Assembly: GCA_018825305.1 (NCBI GenBank)
Contig: JAHJEO010000012.1
Coordinates: forward strand, 1 to 54,847
Direction of reading: 5' to 3'
DNA: 54,847 nucleotides
From: Gammaproteobacteria bacterium
GTDB lineage: Bacteria; Pseudomonadota; Gammaproteobacteria; Burkholderiales; Rhodocyclaceae
Within the stretch, counting starts at the first letter, position 1, and each line of letters begins with the position of its first letter. Positions 15,265 to 26,575 of this stretch are shown here, piece by piece. The translations under genes and the position numbers were made by a program. The notes below the pieces were generated by a model that saw nothing but the letters and a program-made list of their open reading frames with translations, made no database searches and was not told the DNA's origin.

Positions 15265-16156
15265 TCCGCTGCGGCCGCCGAGCCGGCAAACCGCCGAGGG
15301 CGAGGCCAGGTCGCCGCGCACCACGGTGGCGGAGCCGCCGCGGCGCGGCGCCGGCCGCAACCGGCCGGTCGCGGCACCGGAGGATACTGTCAAGCTGCAG
15401 AAGGCGCTGGCCGACGCTGGCCTCGGCTCGCGGCGCGAGATCGAGGGCTGGATCGAGTCCGGGCGGGTCAACGTCAACGGCGAGCCGGCCCACCTCGGCC
15501 AGCGTACCGGCCCCGGCGACAAGGTGCGGGTCAATGGCAGGCTGGTCAATTTGCACTTGGGCAACCAGCGGGCGCCGCGGGTGCTGCTTTACCACAAGCC
15601 CGAGGGCGAGATCGTCTCGCGCGACGATCCGCAGCAGCGCGCCAGCGTCTTCGACAAGCTGCCGCGCATTCGCGGCGGGCGCTGGATCGCCATCGGCCGG
15701 CTCGACTTCAATTCCTGCGGTCTGCTTATTTTCACCAGCAGTGGCGAGCTGGCCAACCGCCTGATGCATCCGCGCTACGCCATCGAGCGGGAATACGCGG
15801 TGCGCCTGCTCGGCGAGTTGTCGGAAGAGGCGACGAAGCAACTGACCAGCGGCATCCAGCTCGACGACGGCATGGCGCGCTTCCAGCGCCTGTATCCGAC
15901 GGGCGGGGAGGGGGCCAACCGCTGGTACGAGGTGACGATCTCCGAGGGGCGCTACCGCGAGGTGCGGCGCATGTTCGAGGCCGTTGGCATCACGGTCAGC
16001 CGCCTGATGCGGATTCGTTACGGTCCGCTGGCCTTGCCGCCACGCCTGAAAAGAGGGCAGGTGATGGAGTTGTCGCCGGAGGACGTCAAAGCCCTGCTCA
16101 AGGTGCTGCCGCCAGCCGAAAATCCGGCGGAAAGTCCAGAAAAATCCGCAACATGA
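15200..16156 (+). CDS. rluB: 23S rRNA pseudouridine synthase RluB
   Basis: 318 residues. A basic, Pro-rich N-terminal tail (1-60) precedes an S4 RNA-binding domain ([20 protein letters not shown]), then the RsuA-type catalytic domain with the active-site Asp in [16 protein letters not shown]. RluB modifies a uridine in 23S rRNA helix 89. The tail overlaps scpB by 65 bases in another frame, so a later start is possible, but the basic tail is usual in betaproteobacterial RluB. Confidence 0.92.
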   Translation: METRNPQSKKKPPKPSSSRKRSPLRPPSRQTAEGEARSPRTTVAEPPRRGAGRNRPVAAPEDTVKLQKALADAGLGSRREIEGWIESGRVNVNGEPAHLGQRTGPGDKVRVNGRLVNLHLGNQRAPRVLLYHKPEGEIVSRDDPQQRASVFDKLPRIRGGRWIAIGRLDFNSCGLLIFTSSGELANRLMHPRYAIEREYAVRLLGELSEEATKQLTSGIQLDDGMARFQRLYPTGGEGANRWYEVTISEGRYREVRRMFEAVGITVSRLMRIRYGPLALPPRLKRGQVMELSPEDVKALLKVLPPAENPAESPEKSAT

Positions 16157-16186
16157 TTGCATCGTACCTGCTTATGTTGCTATAAT
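16157..16186 (+). promoter_or_regulatory. Sigma-70-type promoter of the rimP-nusA-infB operon
   Basis: TTGCAT (16157-16162), an 18-base spacer, then a perfect TATAAT (16181-16186). It starts one base after the rluB stop codon; transcription would begin near 16193. Confidence 0.75.
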
Positions 16187-16192
16187 CCGCGC

Positions 16193-16290
16193 GGTTTTTC
16201 GATGCCGGCCTTCCCATGCGAAGTCATGGGGTGGCGGGTGGGAAAATGGGCAGTTTGCCCATTTTTTTTTGTACCTACGCTGGACACACT
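16193..16290 (+). ncRNA. rimP leader with hairpin and internal terminator (attenuator candidate)
   Basis: The predicted 5' leader contains a hairpin, CCCATG (16213-16218) with CATGGG (16225-16230), then an intrinsic terminator at 16243-16270, all before the rimP start. A full terminator between a promoter and its first gene implies regulated read-through. Attenuator-like leaders upstream of rimP-nusA have been proposed in other proteobacteria; that this one belongs to a described family is not shown. Confidence 0.55.
16243..16270 (+). terminator. Intrinsic terminator in the rimP leader
   Basis: AAAATGGGCA (16243-16252) pairs with TGCCCATTTT (16256-16265) around a 3-base loop, with uninterrupted T to 16270. 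It lies 20 bases upstream of the rimP GTG. Confidence 0.8.
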
Positions 16291-16749
16291 GTGCAACTGG
16301 ATGACCTGATCGAGAAGGCTGTCGCCGGCCTCGGCTACGAATGCGTGGACTTCGAAACGAGTCCGCGCGGCCGGCTGCTGCGTGTGTTCATCGACAAGCC
16401 AGAGTCGGAAATGGGTGTCACGATCGACGATTGTTCCGCGGTCAGCAACCATCTGACCCGGCTGTTCACGGTCGAGAACGTCGATTACGATCGTCTTGAA
16501 GTGTCGTCGCCCGGCATGGACCGGCCGCTGAAGAAGCCGGCCGATTTCGTCCGCTTCGTCGGTCATGAGGCCCAGATCAAGCTGCGCGTGGCGGTCGGCA
16601 ATCAGCGCAACTTCACCGGCGTGATCGTCGGCGTGCGCGAAGGTGGCAATGAACCGAGAGAGGTCGCCCTGGTGTTCCAAGTGGGCGATATCGAGCATGT
16701 TTTCGCATTCGACGCGATCGAGAAGGCGCGTCTGGTGCCCAAGTTCTGA
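16291..16749 (+). CDS. rimP: Ribosome maturation factor RimP
   Basis: 152 residues, needed for 30S subunit maturation. Typical blocks are [17 protein letters not shown] near the start and the [18 protein letters not shown] motif in the middle, ending in the Sm-like C-terminal domain. The GTG at 16291 gives the family length and start; an in-frame ATG at 16216 lies upstream of the leader terminator and is rejected. First gene of the rimP-nusA-infB-rbfA-truB operon. Confidence 0.93.
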   Translation: MQLDDLIEKAVAGLGYECVDFETSPRGRLLRVFIDKPESEMGVTIDDCSAVSNHLTRLFTVENVDYDRLEVSSPGMDRPLKKPADFVRFVGHEAQIKLRVAVGNQRNFTGVIVGVREGGNEPREVALVFQVGDIEHVFAFDAIEKARLVPKF

Positions 16750-16764
16750 TGCAGGAGGAATGAA

Positions 16765-18246
16765 ATGAGCCGTGAATTGCTGTTGCTGGTGGACGCCCTG
16801 GCGCGCGAGAAAAACGTCGAGAAGGATATCGTCTTCGCGGCGCTGGAACTGGCGCTGGCCCAGGCCACCAAGAAGCGCATCCACGACGATGCCGATGTTC
16901 GCGTCGAGATCGATCGCGAGACCGGTGAGTTCGAGTCTTTCCGTCGCTGGCTGGTGTTGCCGGACGACCAGGTCGAGAACGACGAGCAGCAGATTGGCCT
17001 GATCGATGCCCGCGAGCAACTGGCCGATGTTCAGGTCGAAGACTACATCGAGGAAGAGCTGGAGCCCATCGACTTCGGTCGCATCGGCGCCCAGGCCGCC
17101 AAACAGGTGATCCTGCAGAAAATCCGCGACGCCGAGCGCGAGCAGGTTCTCAACGATTTCCTCGAGCGCGGCGAGCATCTTGTCACCGGCACGGTCAAGC
17201 GCATGGAGCGTGGCAATGCCCTGATCGAGGCCGGCCGCATCGAGGCACTGCTGCCGCGCGACCAGATGATCCCCAAGGAGAACCTGCGTCCCGGCGACCG
17301 CGTCCGTGCCTGGCTGATGAAGATCGATCGCCAGGCCCGCGGCCCGCAACTGATCCTGTCGCGCACTGCGCCGCAGTTCATCATGAAGCTGTTCGAGCTC
17401 GAGGTACCGGAGATCGAGGACGGCCTGCTCGAGATCAAGGCTGCGGCGCGCGACCCCGGCGTCCGCGCCAAGATCGCTGTCAAGTCGAACGACCCGCGGG
17501 TCGATCCGATCGGTACCTGCGTCGGCATGCGCGGTTCGCGTGTTACCGCGGTCACCAACGAACTGGCCGGTGAGCGTGTCGATATCGTGCTGTGGTCGGC
17601 CGATCCGGCGCAGCTGGTGATCGGCGCATTGGCGCCGGCCGAGGTCAGCTCGATTGTGGTCGATGAAGAGCGGCACGCGATGGACGTGGTCATCGACGAG
17701 AACAACCTGGCCATAGCCATCGGTCGCGGCGGCCAGAACGTGCGCCTCGCCACCGAGCTCACCGGTTGGACCATCAATCTTATGACGGTCGAGGAATCGG
17801 CGCAGAAGCACGAGCAGGAGTCGGAGACGACCCGCCAGTTGTTCATGGAAAAGCTGGACGTCGATCAGGAAGTTGCCGACATCCTGATCGAGGAGGGCTT
17901 CCTGACTCTGGAGGAGATCGCTTACGTGCCGCTGGCGGAGATGCTGGAAATCGCTGCATTCGACGAGGCCACCGTGAGCGAACTGCGCGACCGTGCTCGC
18001 AACGTGTTGCTGACCGAAGCCATTGTCGATGAAGAGCAGCTGGAAAAGGTCAAGGACGACCTGCTCGAACTCGATGGCATGGACAAGCCGCTGGCAGCCA
18101 AGCTGGCCAAGTGCGGCGTGTGCACGCGCGATGATCTGGCCGATCTGGCGGTCGACGAGCTGACTGAAATGACCGAAATTGACGACGATCGCGCCAAGGC
18201 GCTGATCACCACCGCGCGTGCCCACTGGTTCGCGGAAGAAGAATGA
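16765..18246 (+). CDS. nusA: Transcription termination/antitermination factor NusA
   Basis: 493 residues. The N-terminal RNA-polymerase-binding domain (1-130) is followed by S1 (about 135-200), two KH domains containing [14 protein letters not shown] and [12 protein letters not shown], and two C-terminal acidic repeats (about 360-490), the full gammaproteobacterial/betaproteobacterial layout. It modulates pausing, termination and antitermination. GGAGG lies 7 bases before the ATG. The infB start follows 13 bases after the stop. Because NusA affects terminators, the leader terminator upstream may be an autoregulatory site (inference). Confidence 0.97.
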   Translation: MSRELLLLVDALAREKNVEKDIVFAALELALAQATKKRIHDDADVRVEIDRETGEFESFRRWLVLPDDQVENDEQQIGLIDAREQLADVQVEDYIEEELEPIDFGRIGAQAAKQVILQKIRDAEREQVLNDFLERGEHLVTGTVKRMERGNALIEAGRIEALLPRDQMIPKENLRPGDRVRAWLMKIDRQARGPQLILSRTAPQFIMKLFELEVPEIEDGLLEIKAAARDPGVRAKIAVKSNDPRVDPIGTCVGMRGSRVTAVTNELAGERVDIVLWSADPAQLVIGALAPAEVSSIVVDEERHAMDVVIDENNLAIAIGRGGQNVRLATELTGWTINLMTVEESAQKHEQESETTRQLFMEKLDVDQEVADILIEEGFLTLEEIAYVPLAEMLEIAAFDEATVSELRDRARNVLLTEAIVDEEQLEKVKDDLLELDGMDKPLAAKLAKCGVCTRDDLADLAVDELTEMTEIDDDRAKALITTARAHWFAEEE

Positions 18247-18259
18247 GGATGGCACGACC

Positions 18260-20953
<2,694 letters not shown>

Positions 20954-20966
20954 GGCGCTGGGCGCG

Positions 20967-20990
20967 AAAAGTCGGCGATGGCGACACGGC
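20967..20990 (-). repeat. Dispersed repeat, copy 2 (at the rbfA start)
   Basis: Reverse-orientation copy with four rather than five T and a T at the K position (GCCATCGCCGAC). The rbfA ATG at 20978 lies within it, and codons 1-4 (ATG GCG ACA CGG) are repeat sequence. Confidence 0.85.
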
Positions 20991-21373
20991 GGTCTTCTGG
21001 CGGACATGGTTTCTCGCGGTCGGATCGGGTCAATGAACAGATCCACCGCGAGTTGTCGGACCTGTTGCGGCAGGTCAAGGACCCTCGGGTTGCCCATCTG
21101 CTGCCCCTGGTGACAATCACCGGCGTGGAAATCACGGCGGACTATGCCCATGCCAAGGTTTTCTACACTTCGCTGGCCGGCCACGAGCGCGACGAGGAAA
21201 TCGCCGGGGGTTTGCGTCACGCGGCAGGCTTTCTGCGCCGCGAGCTTGGTCGGCGCGTGCGCATCCACCATTCGCCCGAATTGCATTTCACCTACGATGC
21301 CTCGGTCGAGCGCGGCACCTATCTGTCGCACTTGATCGACGAAGCCGTCAAGTCCGACCAGCACGGTGAATAA
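20978..21373 (+). CDS. rbfA: Ribosome-binding factor A
   Basis: 131 residues, a small KH-like protein that helps 30S maturation. The family starts near FSRSDRVNEQIHRELSDLL, and VKDPRVAHLLPLVTITGVE is conserved. Ten extra residues (MATRRSSGGH) precede it. The only in-frame start codon between the infB stop and the family start is the ATG at 20978, which sits inside a repeat copy; no clear ribosome-binding site precedes it, so translation may depend on coupling with infB 24 bases upstream. Overlaps truB by 8 bases. Confidence 0.92.
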   Translation: MATRRSSGGHGFSRSDRVNEQIHRELSDLLRQVKDPRVAHLLPLVTITGVEITADYAHAKVFYTSLAGHERDEEIAGGLRHAAGFLRRELGRRVRIHHSPELHFTYDASVERGTYLSHLIDEAVKSDQHGE

Positions 21374-22283
21374 GCCGCGCCGGGCGCCGCGGCGCCAGGT
21401 CGACGGCGTGCTGCTGCTCGACAAACCGACTGGCCTGTCCTCGAACACGGCGCTGCAAGTGGCGCGACGGCTGTTCAATGCCGAGAAGGCCGGCCATACC
21501 GGAACGCTCGATCCGCTCGCCACTGGCCTGCTGCCGCTGTGCTTCGGCGAGGCAACCAAGTTCGCCGGAGAACTGCTCGATGCCGACAAGGCCTATCGTG
21601 CCACGCTGCGGCTCGGCGTGACGACGGATAGCGCCGATGCCGAGGGGCAGGTGCTGCTGACTCGCCCGGTGGAAGCAACGGCAAGCGATTTTGAAGCGGC
21701 GCTGCCACGCTTTCGCGGCGAAATCGAGCAGATACCCCCCATGTACTCGGCCTTGAAGCGTGATGGCCGGCCACTCTACGAATATGCTCGTCAGGGCGTC
21801 GAACTCGAACGCAAGGCACGGCGGGTAGCGATTCACGAGTTGAGCATGCTGTCCTTCGCCGGAGACGAGGTGGTGATTGATGTCGCCTGCAGCAAGGGCA
21901 CCTACATTCGTACCCTGGCCGCCGATATTGGTGAACAGCTGGGTTGCGGTGCTCATCTGACGGCGTTGCGCCGTACCCGCATCGGCAAGCTGGGCGTCGA
22001 TGCGGCAGTCACGCTGGAGCAACTGGAAGGCTTGGTCCCGGAGCAGCGCGACGCTTGCCTGGCGCCGGCAGACGCGCTGGTGGCGGATTTGCCGCGAGCT
22101 GATCTGGGTGCGGATGAGGTCGCCTGCATCCTCCACGGCCAGGCGGTGCGCTGGAACGCCGAGGGTGGCGAACGCTGGCGTCTGTATGGCGATCAGCGCT
22201 TTCTGGGCATTGCACATCTCACTGCGGATGGCTGGCTCCAGCCCAAGCGCCTGCTCGCTGCAAATTTCACCGCTGGTTCTTGA
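21366..22283 (+). CDS. truB: tRNA pseudouridine-55 synthase
   Basis: 305 residues. The catalytic Asp is in GHTGTLDPLATGLLPLC, and the DGVLLLDKPTGLSSN start and the CSKGTYIRTLAADIG motif are conserved. TruB makes pseudouridine 55 in the T-loop of all tRNAs. It starts with GTG, overlapping the end of rbfA by 8 bases, a common arrangement. The C-terminal PUA-like domain is present. Last gene of the rimP operon before the rpsO promoter. Confidence 0.95.
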   Translation: MNKPRRAPRRQVDGVLLLDKPTGLSSNTALQVARRLFNAEKAGHTGTLDPLATGLLPLCFGEATKFAGELLDADKAYRATLRLGVTTDSADAEGQVLLTRPVEATASDFEAALPRFRGEIEQIPPMYSALKRDGRPLYEYARQGVELERKARRVAIHELSMLSFAGDEVVIDVACSKGTYIRTLAADIGEQLGCGAHLTALRRTRIGKLGVDAAVTLEQLEGLVPEQRDACLAPADALVADLPRADLGADEVACILHGQAVRWNAEGGERWRLYGDQRFLGIAHLTADGWLQPKRLLAANFTAGS

Positions 22284-22309
22284 ACGTATAAGTACCGGGC
22301 GTGTATAAT
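22280..22309 (+). promoter_or_regulatory. rpsO promoter
   Basis: TTGAAC (22280-22285), 18 bases, then TATAAT (22304-22309), overlapping the truB stop codon. Confidence 0.75.
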
Positions 22310-22352
22310 CTCGCCCTTCTCGAAGTTCGACTGTTCGCAAGGATTCAACAGA

Positions 22353-22622
22353 ATGGCAATTTCCACCGCCGACAAGGCAAAGATCGTTACCGACAACCAG
22401 CGCGCCAAGGGCGACACGGGTTCTCCCGAGGTCCAGGTTGCGCTGCTGACTGCTCGCATCAATGACCTGACGGGCCACTTCAAGGCCCACGTCAAGGATC
22501 ACCATTCGCGTCGCGGCCTCCTCAAGATGGTCAGCCAGCGTCGCAAGATGCTCGACTACCTCAAGGGCAAGAACGCCGACAGCTACCGCGCCCTGATCGA
22601 GCGTCTTGGCTTGCGCAAGTAA
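22353..22622 (+). CDS. rpsO: 30S ribosomal protein S15
   Basis: 89 residues, the usual length, with the S15 blocks [20 protein letters not shown] and [22 protein letters not shown]15 is a primary 16S rRNA-binding protein; in E. coli it represses its own mRNA, which is not testable here. AAGGA precedes the ATG by 9 bases. It has its own promoter, and a strong terminator separates it from pnp. Confidence 0.97.
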   Translation: MAISTADKAKIVTDNQRAKGDTGSPEVQVALLTARINDLTGHFKAHVKDHHSRRGLLKMVSQRRKMLDYLKGKNADSYRALIERLGLRK

Positions 22623-22671
22623 GTTTCGTTTTGGATTTAGAGTTTCGCGCCATGCGCGAAGCCTGAACTAA

Positions 22672-22709
22672 ACGCCGGCACGGCCCCAGCGGTCGTGCCG
22701 GCGTTTTTG
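22672..22709 (+). terminator. rpsO-pnp intergenic terminator
   Basis: AACGCCGGCACG (22672-22683) pairs perfectly with CGTGCCGGCGTT (22695-22706), and the T-run extends to 22709. Confidence 0.85.
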
Positions 22710-22767
22710 TGCGATGTGTCGATCGCTAGCGCGGCGCTGGCCGCATGCAGATGAGAAAGGAATCGAT

Positions 22768-24879
22768 GTGCTGACCCCGATCAAGAAGAGCTTCACCTAT
22801 GGCGCCCATACCGTCACTTTGGAAACCGGCGAAATCGGCCGCCAGTCCGATGGCGCGGTGCTGGTCAATATGGATGACACAGTCGTTCTGGCTACCGTCG
22901 TCGCCAAGCGCGAAGCCAAGGCGGGCCAGGATTTCTTCCCGCTGACCGTCGATTACATCGAGAAGTTCTACGCTGCCGGTCGCATCCCCGGTGGTTTCCT
23001 TAAGCGCGAAGGCCGTCCTTCGGAAAAGGAAACACTGATCTCGCGCTTGATCGACCGTCCGATCCGCCCGCTGTTTCCCGAAGGCTTCTACAACGAAGTC
23101 CAGGTCATCGTGCATGTGCTGTCGGTCAACCCGGAAGTTGACGCCGACATTCCGGCGCTGATCGGTGCCTCCGCGGCGCTGGCGATCTCCGGCATTCCCT
23201 TCAGCGGTCCCGTCGGCGCCGCCCGCGTCGGCTATATCGACGGCCAGTACATCCTCAATCCGACCAAGGAACAATTCAAGACTTCGCAGCTCGACCTCGT
23301 CGTCGCCGGCACTGCCGCCGCCGTGCTGATGGTCGAATCGGAAGCGCAGCAACTGTCCGAGGAAGTCATGCTTGGCGCAGTGGTGTTTGGTCACGACGCC
23401 TCGCTGGCCGCCATCAACGCCATCAACGAACTGGTCGAGGCCGCCGGCAAGCCCGAGTGGGATTGGCAAGCCCCCGCCAAGAACGAGGCGTTGATCGCCA
23501 AGGTGAACGAGTTGGGCGAAGCCGACCTGCGCGAAGCCTACCGCATCACCAGCAAGCAGGCCCGCACCCAGAAGTGTCGCGAAGTATTTTCGCGTGTCAC
23601 CGAGGCCGCGTGCGCCGCCGACGGTTCGCTGACCGCCGCCGATGTCGGCAATGTCCTGTTCGAACTCGAAGCCAAGATTGTTCGTACCCAGATTCTCAAC
23701 GGCGAGCCCCGCATCGACGGCCGCGACACGCGCACCGTGCGACCCATCACCGTGCGCAACAGCGTGCTGCCGCGCACCCACGGTTCGGCTCTCTTTACGC
23801 GTGGCGAGACGCAGGCACTGGTCATTGCCACGCTGGGCACCGGCCGCGACGAGCAGATCATCGACGCCGTGCATGGCGAGTACCGCGACCGTTTCATGCT
23901 GCACTACAACATGCCGCCTTTCGCCACGGGTGAGACCGGCCGGGTCGGAACGCCCAAGCGCCGCGAAATCGGCCACGGCCGCCTGGCCAAGCGCGCCATC
24001 GCCGCCGTGCTGCCGAGCGCCGAGGAATTCGGCTACACCATGCGCCTGGTCTCGGAAATCACCGAGTCCAACGGCTCCTCTTCGATGGCGTCGGTCTGCG
24101 GCGGCTCGCTCGCCCTGATGGATGCCGGCGTGCCGCTCAAGGCGCACGTCGCCGGCATCGCCATGGGCCTGATCAAGGATGGCAACCGCTTTGCCGTGCT
24201 GACCGACATTCTCGGCGACGAGGATCACCTCGGTGACATGGACTTCAAGGTGGCCGGTACCCAGAACGGCGTGACGGCGCTTCAGATGGACATCAAGATC
24301 CAGGGCATCACCAAGGAGATCATGCAGGTCGCGCTGGCCCAGGCCAGGGAAGGCCGGCTGCACATCCTCGGCATCATGCAGGGTGAGGTCGCCGGCGCGC
24401 GTCAAGACGTCTCCGCCTACGCCCCGCGCATGATCACCATCAAGATCAACCCCGAGAAGATTCGGGACGTGATCGGCAAGGGCGGTGCGGTGATTCGCGG
24501 CCTGACCGAAGAGACCGGCTGCGTCATTGACATCAATGAAGATGGCACTGTCACCATTTCCTCCGTCAATTCCGACATGGCGCAAGTGGCGAAGAAACGC
24601 ATCGAGGACATCACTGCCGAGGTCGAAGTCGGCAAGGTGTATGAGGGTACCGTCCTGCGCCTGCTCGATTTCGGCGCAATCGTTCAGGTTCTGCCGGGCA
24701 AGGATGGCTTGCTGCACATCTCGCAGATCGCCAACGAGCGCGTCAATGCGGTTGCCGACCACCTCAAGGAGGGTCAGCAGGTCAAGGTCAAGGTCATCGA
24801 GACCGACGACAAAGGCCGTGTTCGCCTTTCGATGAAAGCACTGCTGGCCGACGCCGCGCCGGTCGCTCCGGCGCAGTAA
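22768..24879 (+). CDS. pnp: Polynucleotide phosphorylase
   Basis: 703 residues, a 3'-5' phosphorolytic exoribonuclease of the RNA degradosome. Two RNase PH domains (about 5-140 and 310-540) flank a helical domain; [21 protein letters not shown] and SDMAQVAKK regions are visible, followed by KH ([19 protein letters not shown]) and S1 ([18 protein letters not shown]) domains. The GTG at 22768 is chosen because AAAGGA lies 7 bases upstream; the frame is open for 18 codons before it. It is separated from rpsO by a terminator, with convergent dksA downstream. Confidence 0.96.
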   Translation: MLTPIKKSFTYGAHTVTLETGEIGRQSDGAVLVNMDDTVVLATVVAKREAKAGQDFFPLTVDYIEKFYAAGRIPGGFLKREGRPSEKETLISRLIDRPIRPLFPEGFYNEVQVIVHVLSVNPEVDADIPALIGASAALAISGIPFSGPVGAARVGYIDGQYILNPTKEQFKTSQLDLVVAGTAAAVLMVESEAQQLSEEVMLGAVVFGHDASLAAINAINELVEAAGKPEWDWQAPAKNEALIAKVNELGEADLREAYRITSKQARTQKCREVFSRVTEAACAADGSLTAADVGNVLFELEAKIVRTQILNGEPRIDGRDTRTVRPITVRNSVLPRTHGSALFTRGETQALVIATLGTGRDEQIIDAVHGEYRDRFMLHYNMPPFATGETGRVGTPKRREIGHGRLAKRAIAAVLPSAEEFGYTMRLVSEITESNGSSSMASVCGGSLALMDAGVPLKAHVAGIAMGLIKDGNRFAVLTDILGDEDHLGDMDFKVAGTQNGVTALQMDIKIQGITKEIMQVALAQAREGRLHILGIMQGEVAGARQDVSAYAPRMITIKINPEKIRDVIGKGGAVIRGLTEETGCVIDINEDGTVTISSVNSDMAQVAKKRIEDITAEVEVGKVYEGTVLRLLDFGAIVQVLPGKDGLLHISQIANERVNAVADHLKEGQQVKVKVIETDDKGRVRLSMKALLADAAPVAPAQ

Positions 24880-24897
24880 GGCAGCTCAGCCACCAAC

Positions 24898-24925
24898 AAA
24901 AAAGGACGCCGCGGCGTCCTTTTTT
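24898..24925 (+). terminator. pnp terminator
   Basis: AAAAAAGGACGCC (24898-24910) and GGCGTCCTTTTTT (24913-24925) form a 13-bp stem with a 2-base apex and a T-run, usable from either strand but positioned for pnp. Confidence 0.85.
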
Positions 24926-24971
24926 GTTTTAGTTTCGGCATAACTTGTCGTCGCCAAGTTAGCCTTCAATA

Positions 24972-25004
24972 AGAAGCAGATGGCCTATTTGGCCATCTGC
25001 TTCT
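24972..25004 (-). terminator. Hairpin over the end of dksA
   Basis: A perfect 14-bp inverted repeat, AGAAGCAGATGGCC (24972-24985) with GGCCATCTGCTTCT (24991-25004), and a 5-base loop. It spans the last dksA codons and the stop; on the minus strand it is followed by a short T-rich run, so it probably ends or stabilises the dksA transcript. Confidence 0.6.
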
Positions 25005-25410
25005 CGCGGCGTTCTTCGAGTTCCTTGCAGTCGATGCAGAGGGTGGCGGTGGGTCGGGCCTCCAGGCGCTTGAGACCGATCTCGACGCCACAGCTGTCGC
25101 AGTAACCGTATTCGCCAGACTCGATGCGATCGATGGATTCGTCGATCTTCTTGATCAGCTTGCGCTCGCGATCGCGGTTTCGCAGTTCGAGTGCAATGTC
25201 GGATTCTTGGCTGGCGCGGTCGTTGGGATCAGCGAATACCGTCGCCTCGTCCTGCATGGTGTGCACCGTGCGCTCGATGTCGCCGAGCAGTTCCTGTTTG
25301 AGCGCATCGAGGATTTTGCGGAAGTGCGCCAGCTGCTTGCTGTTCATGTATTCCTCGCCTTTCTTGGCCGCATAGGGCGGGAATTGTTTGTGCAGGAAGT
25401 CATCAGACAT
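24985..25410 (-). CDS. dksA: RNA polymerase-binding transcription factor DksA
   Basis: 141 residues. A coiled-coil region (about 20-105) is followed by a C-terminal zinc finger, CDSCGVEIG...CIDC. DksA enters the RNA polymerase secondary channel and works with ppGpp in the stringent response. The coiled-coil tip contains DPNDRASQE (D-x-x-D-x-A), the functional Asp-Ala motif. Start MSDDFLHKQF at 25410 fits the family; the frame is open 19 codons upstream. It converges on pnp. Confidence 0.94.
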   Translation of the reverse strand: MSDDFLHKQFPPYAAKKGEEYMNSKQLAHFRKILDALKQELLGDIERTVHTMQDEATVFADPNDRASQESDIALELRNRDRERKLIKKIDESIDRIESGEYGYCDSCGVEIGLKRLEARPTATLCIDCKELEERREKQMAK

Positions 25411-25539
25411 GCTTGGAAATCCGTTTCGGGAAACGCGCTTTATAAACGAAACGGCGGTAGCCCGCAAGTTGCCATTCGCTTGGTGTTGTCGGCATTGCGG
25501 AATACATGCGGGTGCGAAATATTTCTGCGTTCAGATTGA

Positions 25540-25568
25540 TTGACCGGCCCGTTGGGTATCGGTAGAAT
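25540..25568 (+). promoter_or_regulatory. Promoter of the tRNA-Pro/Arg/His cluster
   Basis: TTGACC (25540-25545), 17 bases, then TAGAAT (25563-25568), 12 bases before tRNA-Pro. Confidence 0.75.
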
Positions 25569-25579
25569 GCGCGGCTTCT

Positions 25580-25656
25580 CGGGGTGTAGCGCAGCCCGGT
25601 AGCGCGCCTGGTTTGGGACCAGGATGTCGAAGGTTCGAATCCTTTCACCCCGACCA
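25580..25656 (+). tRNA. tRNA-Pro (anticodon TGG)
   Basis: A 77-base cloverleaf from CGGGGTG to CACCCCGACCA; anticodon loop TTTGGGA with TGG; T-arm GTTCGAATC; encoded CCA. This is a different isoacceptor from the GGG remnant at 10247. Confidence 0.97.
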
Positions 25657-25703
25657 AAGCGTTTTCCCCGAAATTGGCAAGCTCGAAGTGCAGGGTAGTC
25701 GGA

Positions 25704-25780
25704 CCGCCCGTAGCTCAACCGGATAGAGCACCGGCCTTCTAAGCCGGGGGTTAGGGGTTCGAGTCCCTTCGGGCGGGCCA
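25704..25780 (+). tRNA. tRNA-Arg (anticodon TCT)
   Basis: Acceptor CCGCCCG pairs with CGGGCGG; anticodon loop CTTCTAA gives TCT; GTTCGAGTC T-arm; encoded CCA. Second gene of the three-tRNA cluster. Confidence 0.97.
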
Positions 25781-25797
25781 AGTAACAGTTTCTCGGT

Positions 25798-25874
25798 GGT
25801 GGCTGTAGCTCAGTTGGTAGAGTCCTGGATTGTGATTCCAGTTGTCGTGGGTTCGAGCCCCATCAGCCACCCCA
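25798..25874 (+). tRNA. tRNA-His (anticodon GTG)
   Basis: Acceptor GTGGCTG pairs with CAGCCAC; the G at 25798 is the extra G-1 opposite C73 typical of tRNA-His; anticodon loop TTGTGAT; encoded CCA. Confidence 0.97.
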
Positions 25875-25919
25875 CCCCCCCATTCCCTTGCGTTGTGGTC
25901 GCTGCCCTCGCGGGCGGCG

Positions 25920-26486
25920 TCAGTTCAACTCGTCGTCCTTCCAGTATTTCGTTCCCTTGACGGTCGCCTGCAGGGCCAGGCCGCTTTGAGTCAGTTGATA
26001 GACGGTGATGCCGTCAAGCAGCAACTCGCCGCCAAGGGCGCCGCCCTTGTCGCCGGCCTTGGCAGCCGCATCGGCATGGCCGCCGAATTCCCAGCCGGTG
26101 TTGAGAAAACGGTCCATGGTGGTGCGGTCATGGAATACGAATACGGCGCGAAAATCCTTGACGCCGATGCCCAGGCCGATGCCGGCTTCGCCCATCTTCA
26201 TGAACTTGTTCTTGCCGCTGGCGTTATTTACGACGACGCCACGACCGCCGCTGAAACTGGCCAGGATTACATTGATGTTGGCATTGCTGAACACGGCGTA
26301 GCCTGGTGCGGCGGCAATCTTGGCTTTGGCCTCGGGGCGCAGGCGATAAAGATCGGCAAGCGTGTTGTCCTTCATCGCGAGGATGGCCTGACGCTTCTCC
26401 TGCGGCGTATCGGCGCCGGTGGTGGCGCAGCCGGACAGGACGGCCGCAAGCACGGCAAGGATAAGGCTGGTGAGAATGTTCTTCAT
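25920..26486 (-). CDS. YSC84/SYLF-domain lipoprotein
   Basis: 188 residues. The N-terminus, MKNILTSLILAVLAAVLSGC, is a lipoprotein signal with a lipobox ending at Cys20. The mature part carries the SYLF/YSC84 domain: AAPGYAVFSNANINVIL, GGRGVVVNNASGK, GEAGIGLGIGVKDFRAVFVF and a C-terminal strand set. The domain binds lipids in eukaryotic homologues; the bacterial role is unclear. The start at 26486 is chosen over the much longer open frame because of the signal sequence. It is the last gene after dapE-prmB on the minus strand. Confidence 0.88.
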   Translation of the reverse strand: MKNILTSLILAVLAAVLSGCATTGADTPQEKRQAILAMKDNTLADLYRLRPEAKAKIAAAPGYAVFSNANINVILASFSGGRGVVVNNASGKNKFMKMGEAGIGLGIGVKDFRAVFVFHDRTTMDRFLNTGWEFGGHADAAAKAGDKGGALGGELLLDGITVYQLTQSGLALQATVKGTKYWKDDELN

Positions 26487-26575
26487 GATGTGCTCACGCG
26501 TTGGCTGACGGACGCCGTAGCATAAACATGTCGCCGTCGCCACGCAATATGACGACGGCGAGAACCGCCGGATCG

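Noticed and set aside
22726-24762. 678-codon open frame opposite pnp
   Set aside because: A shadow of the pnp coding frame, rich in His/Asp/Arg as expected for antisense of high-GC genes.
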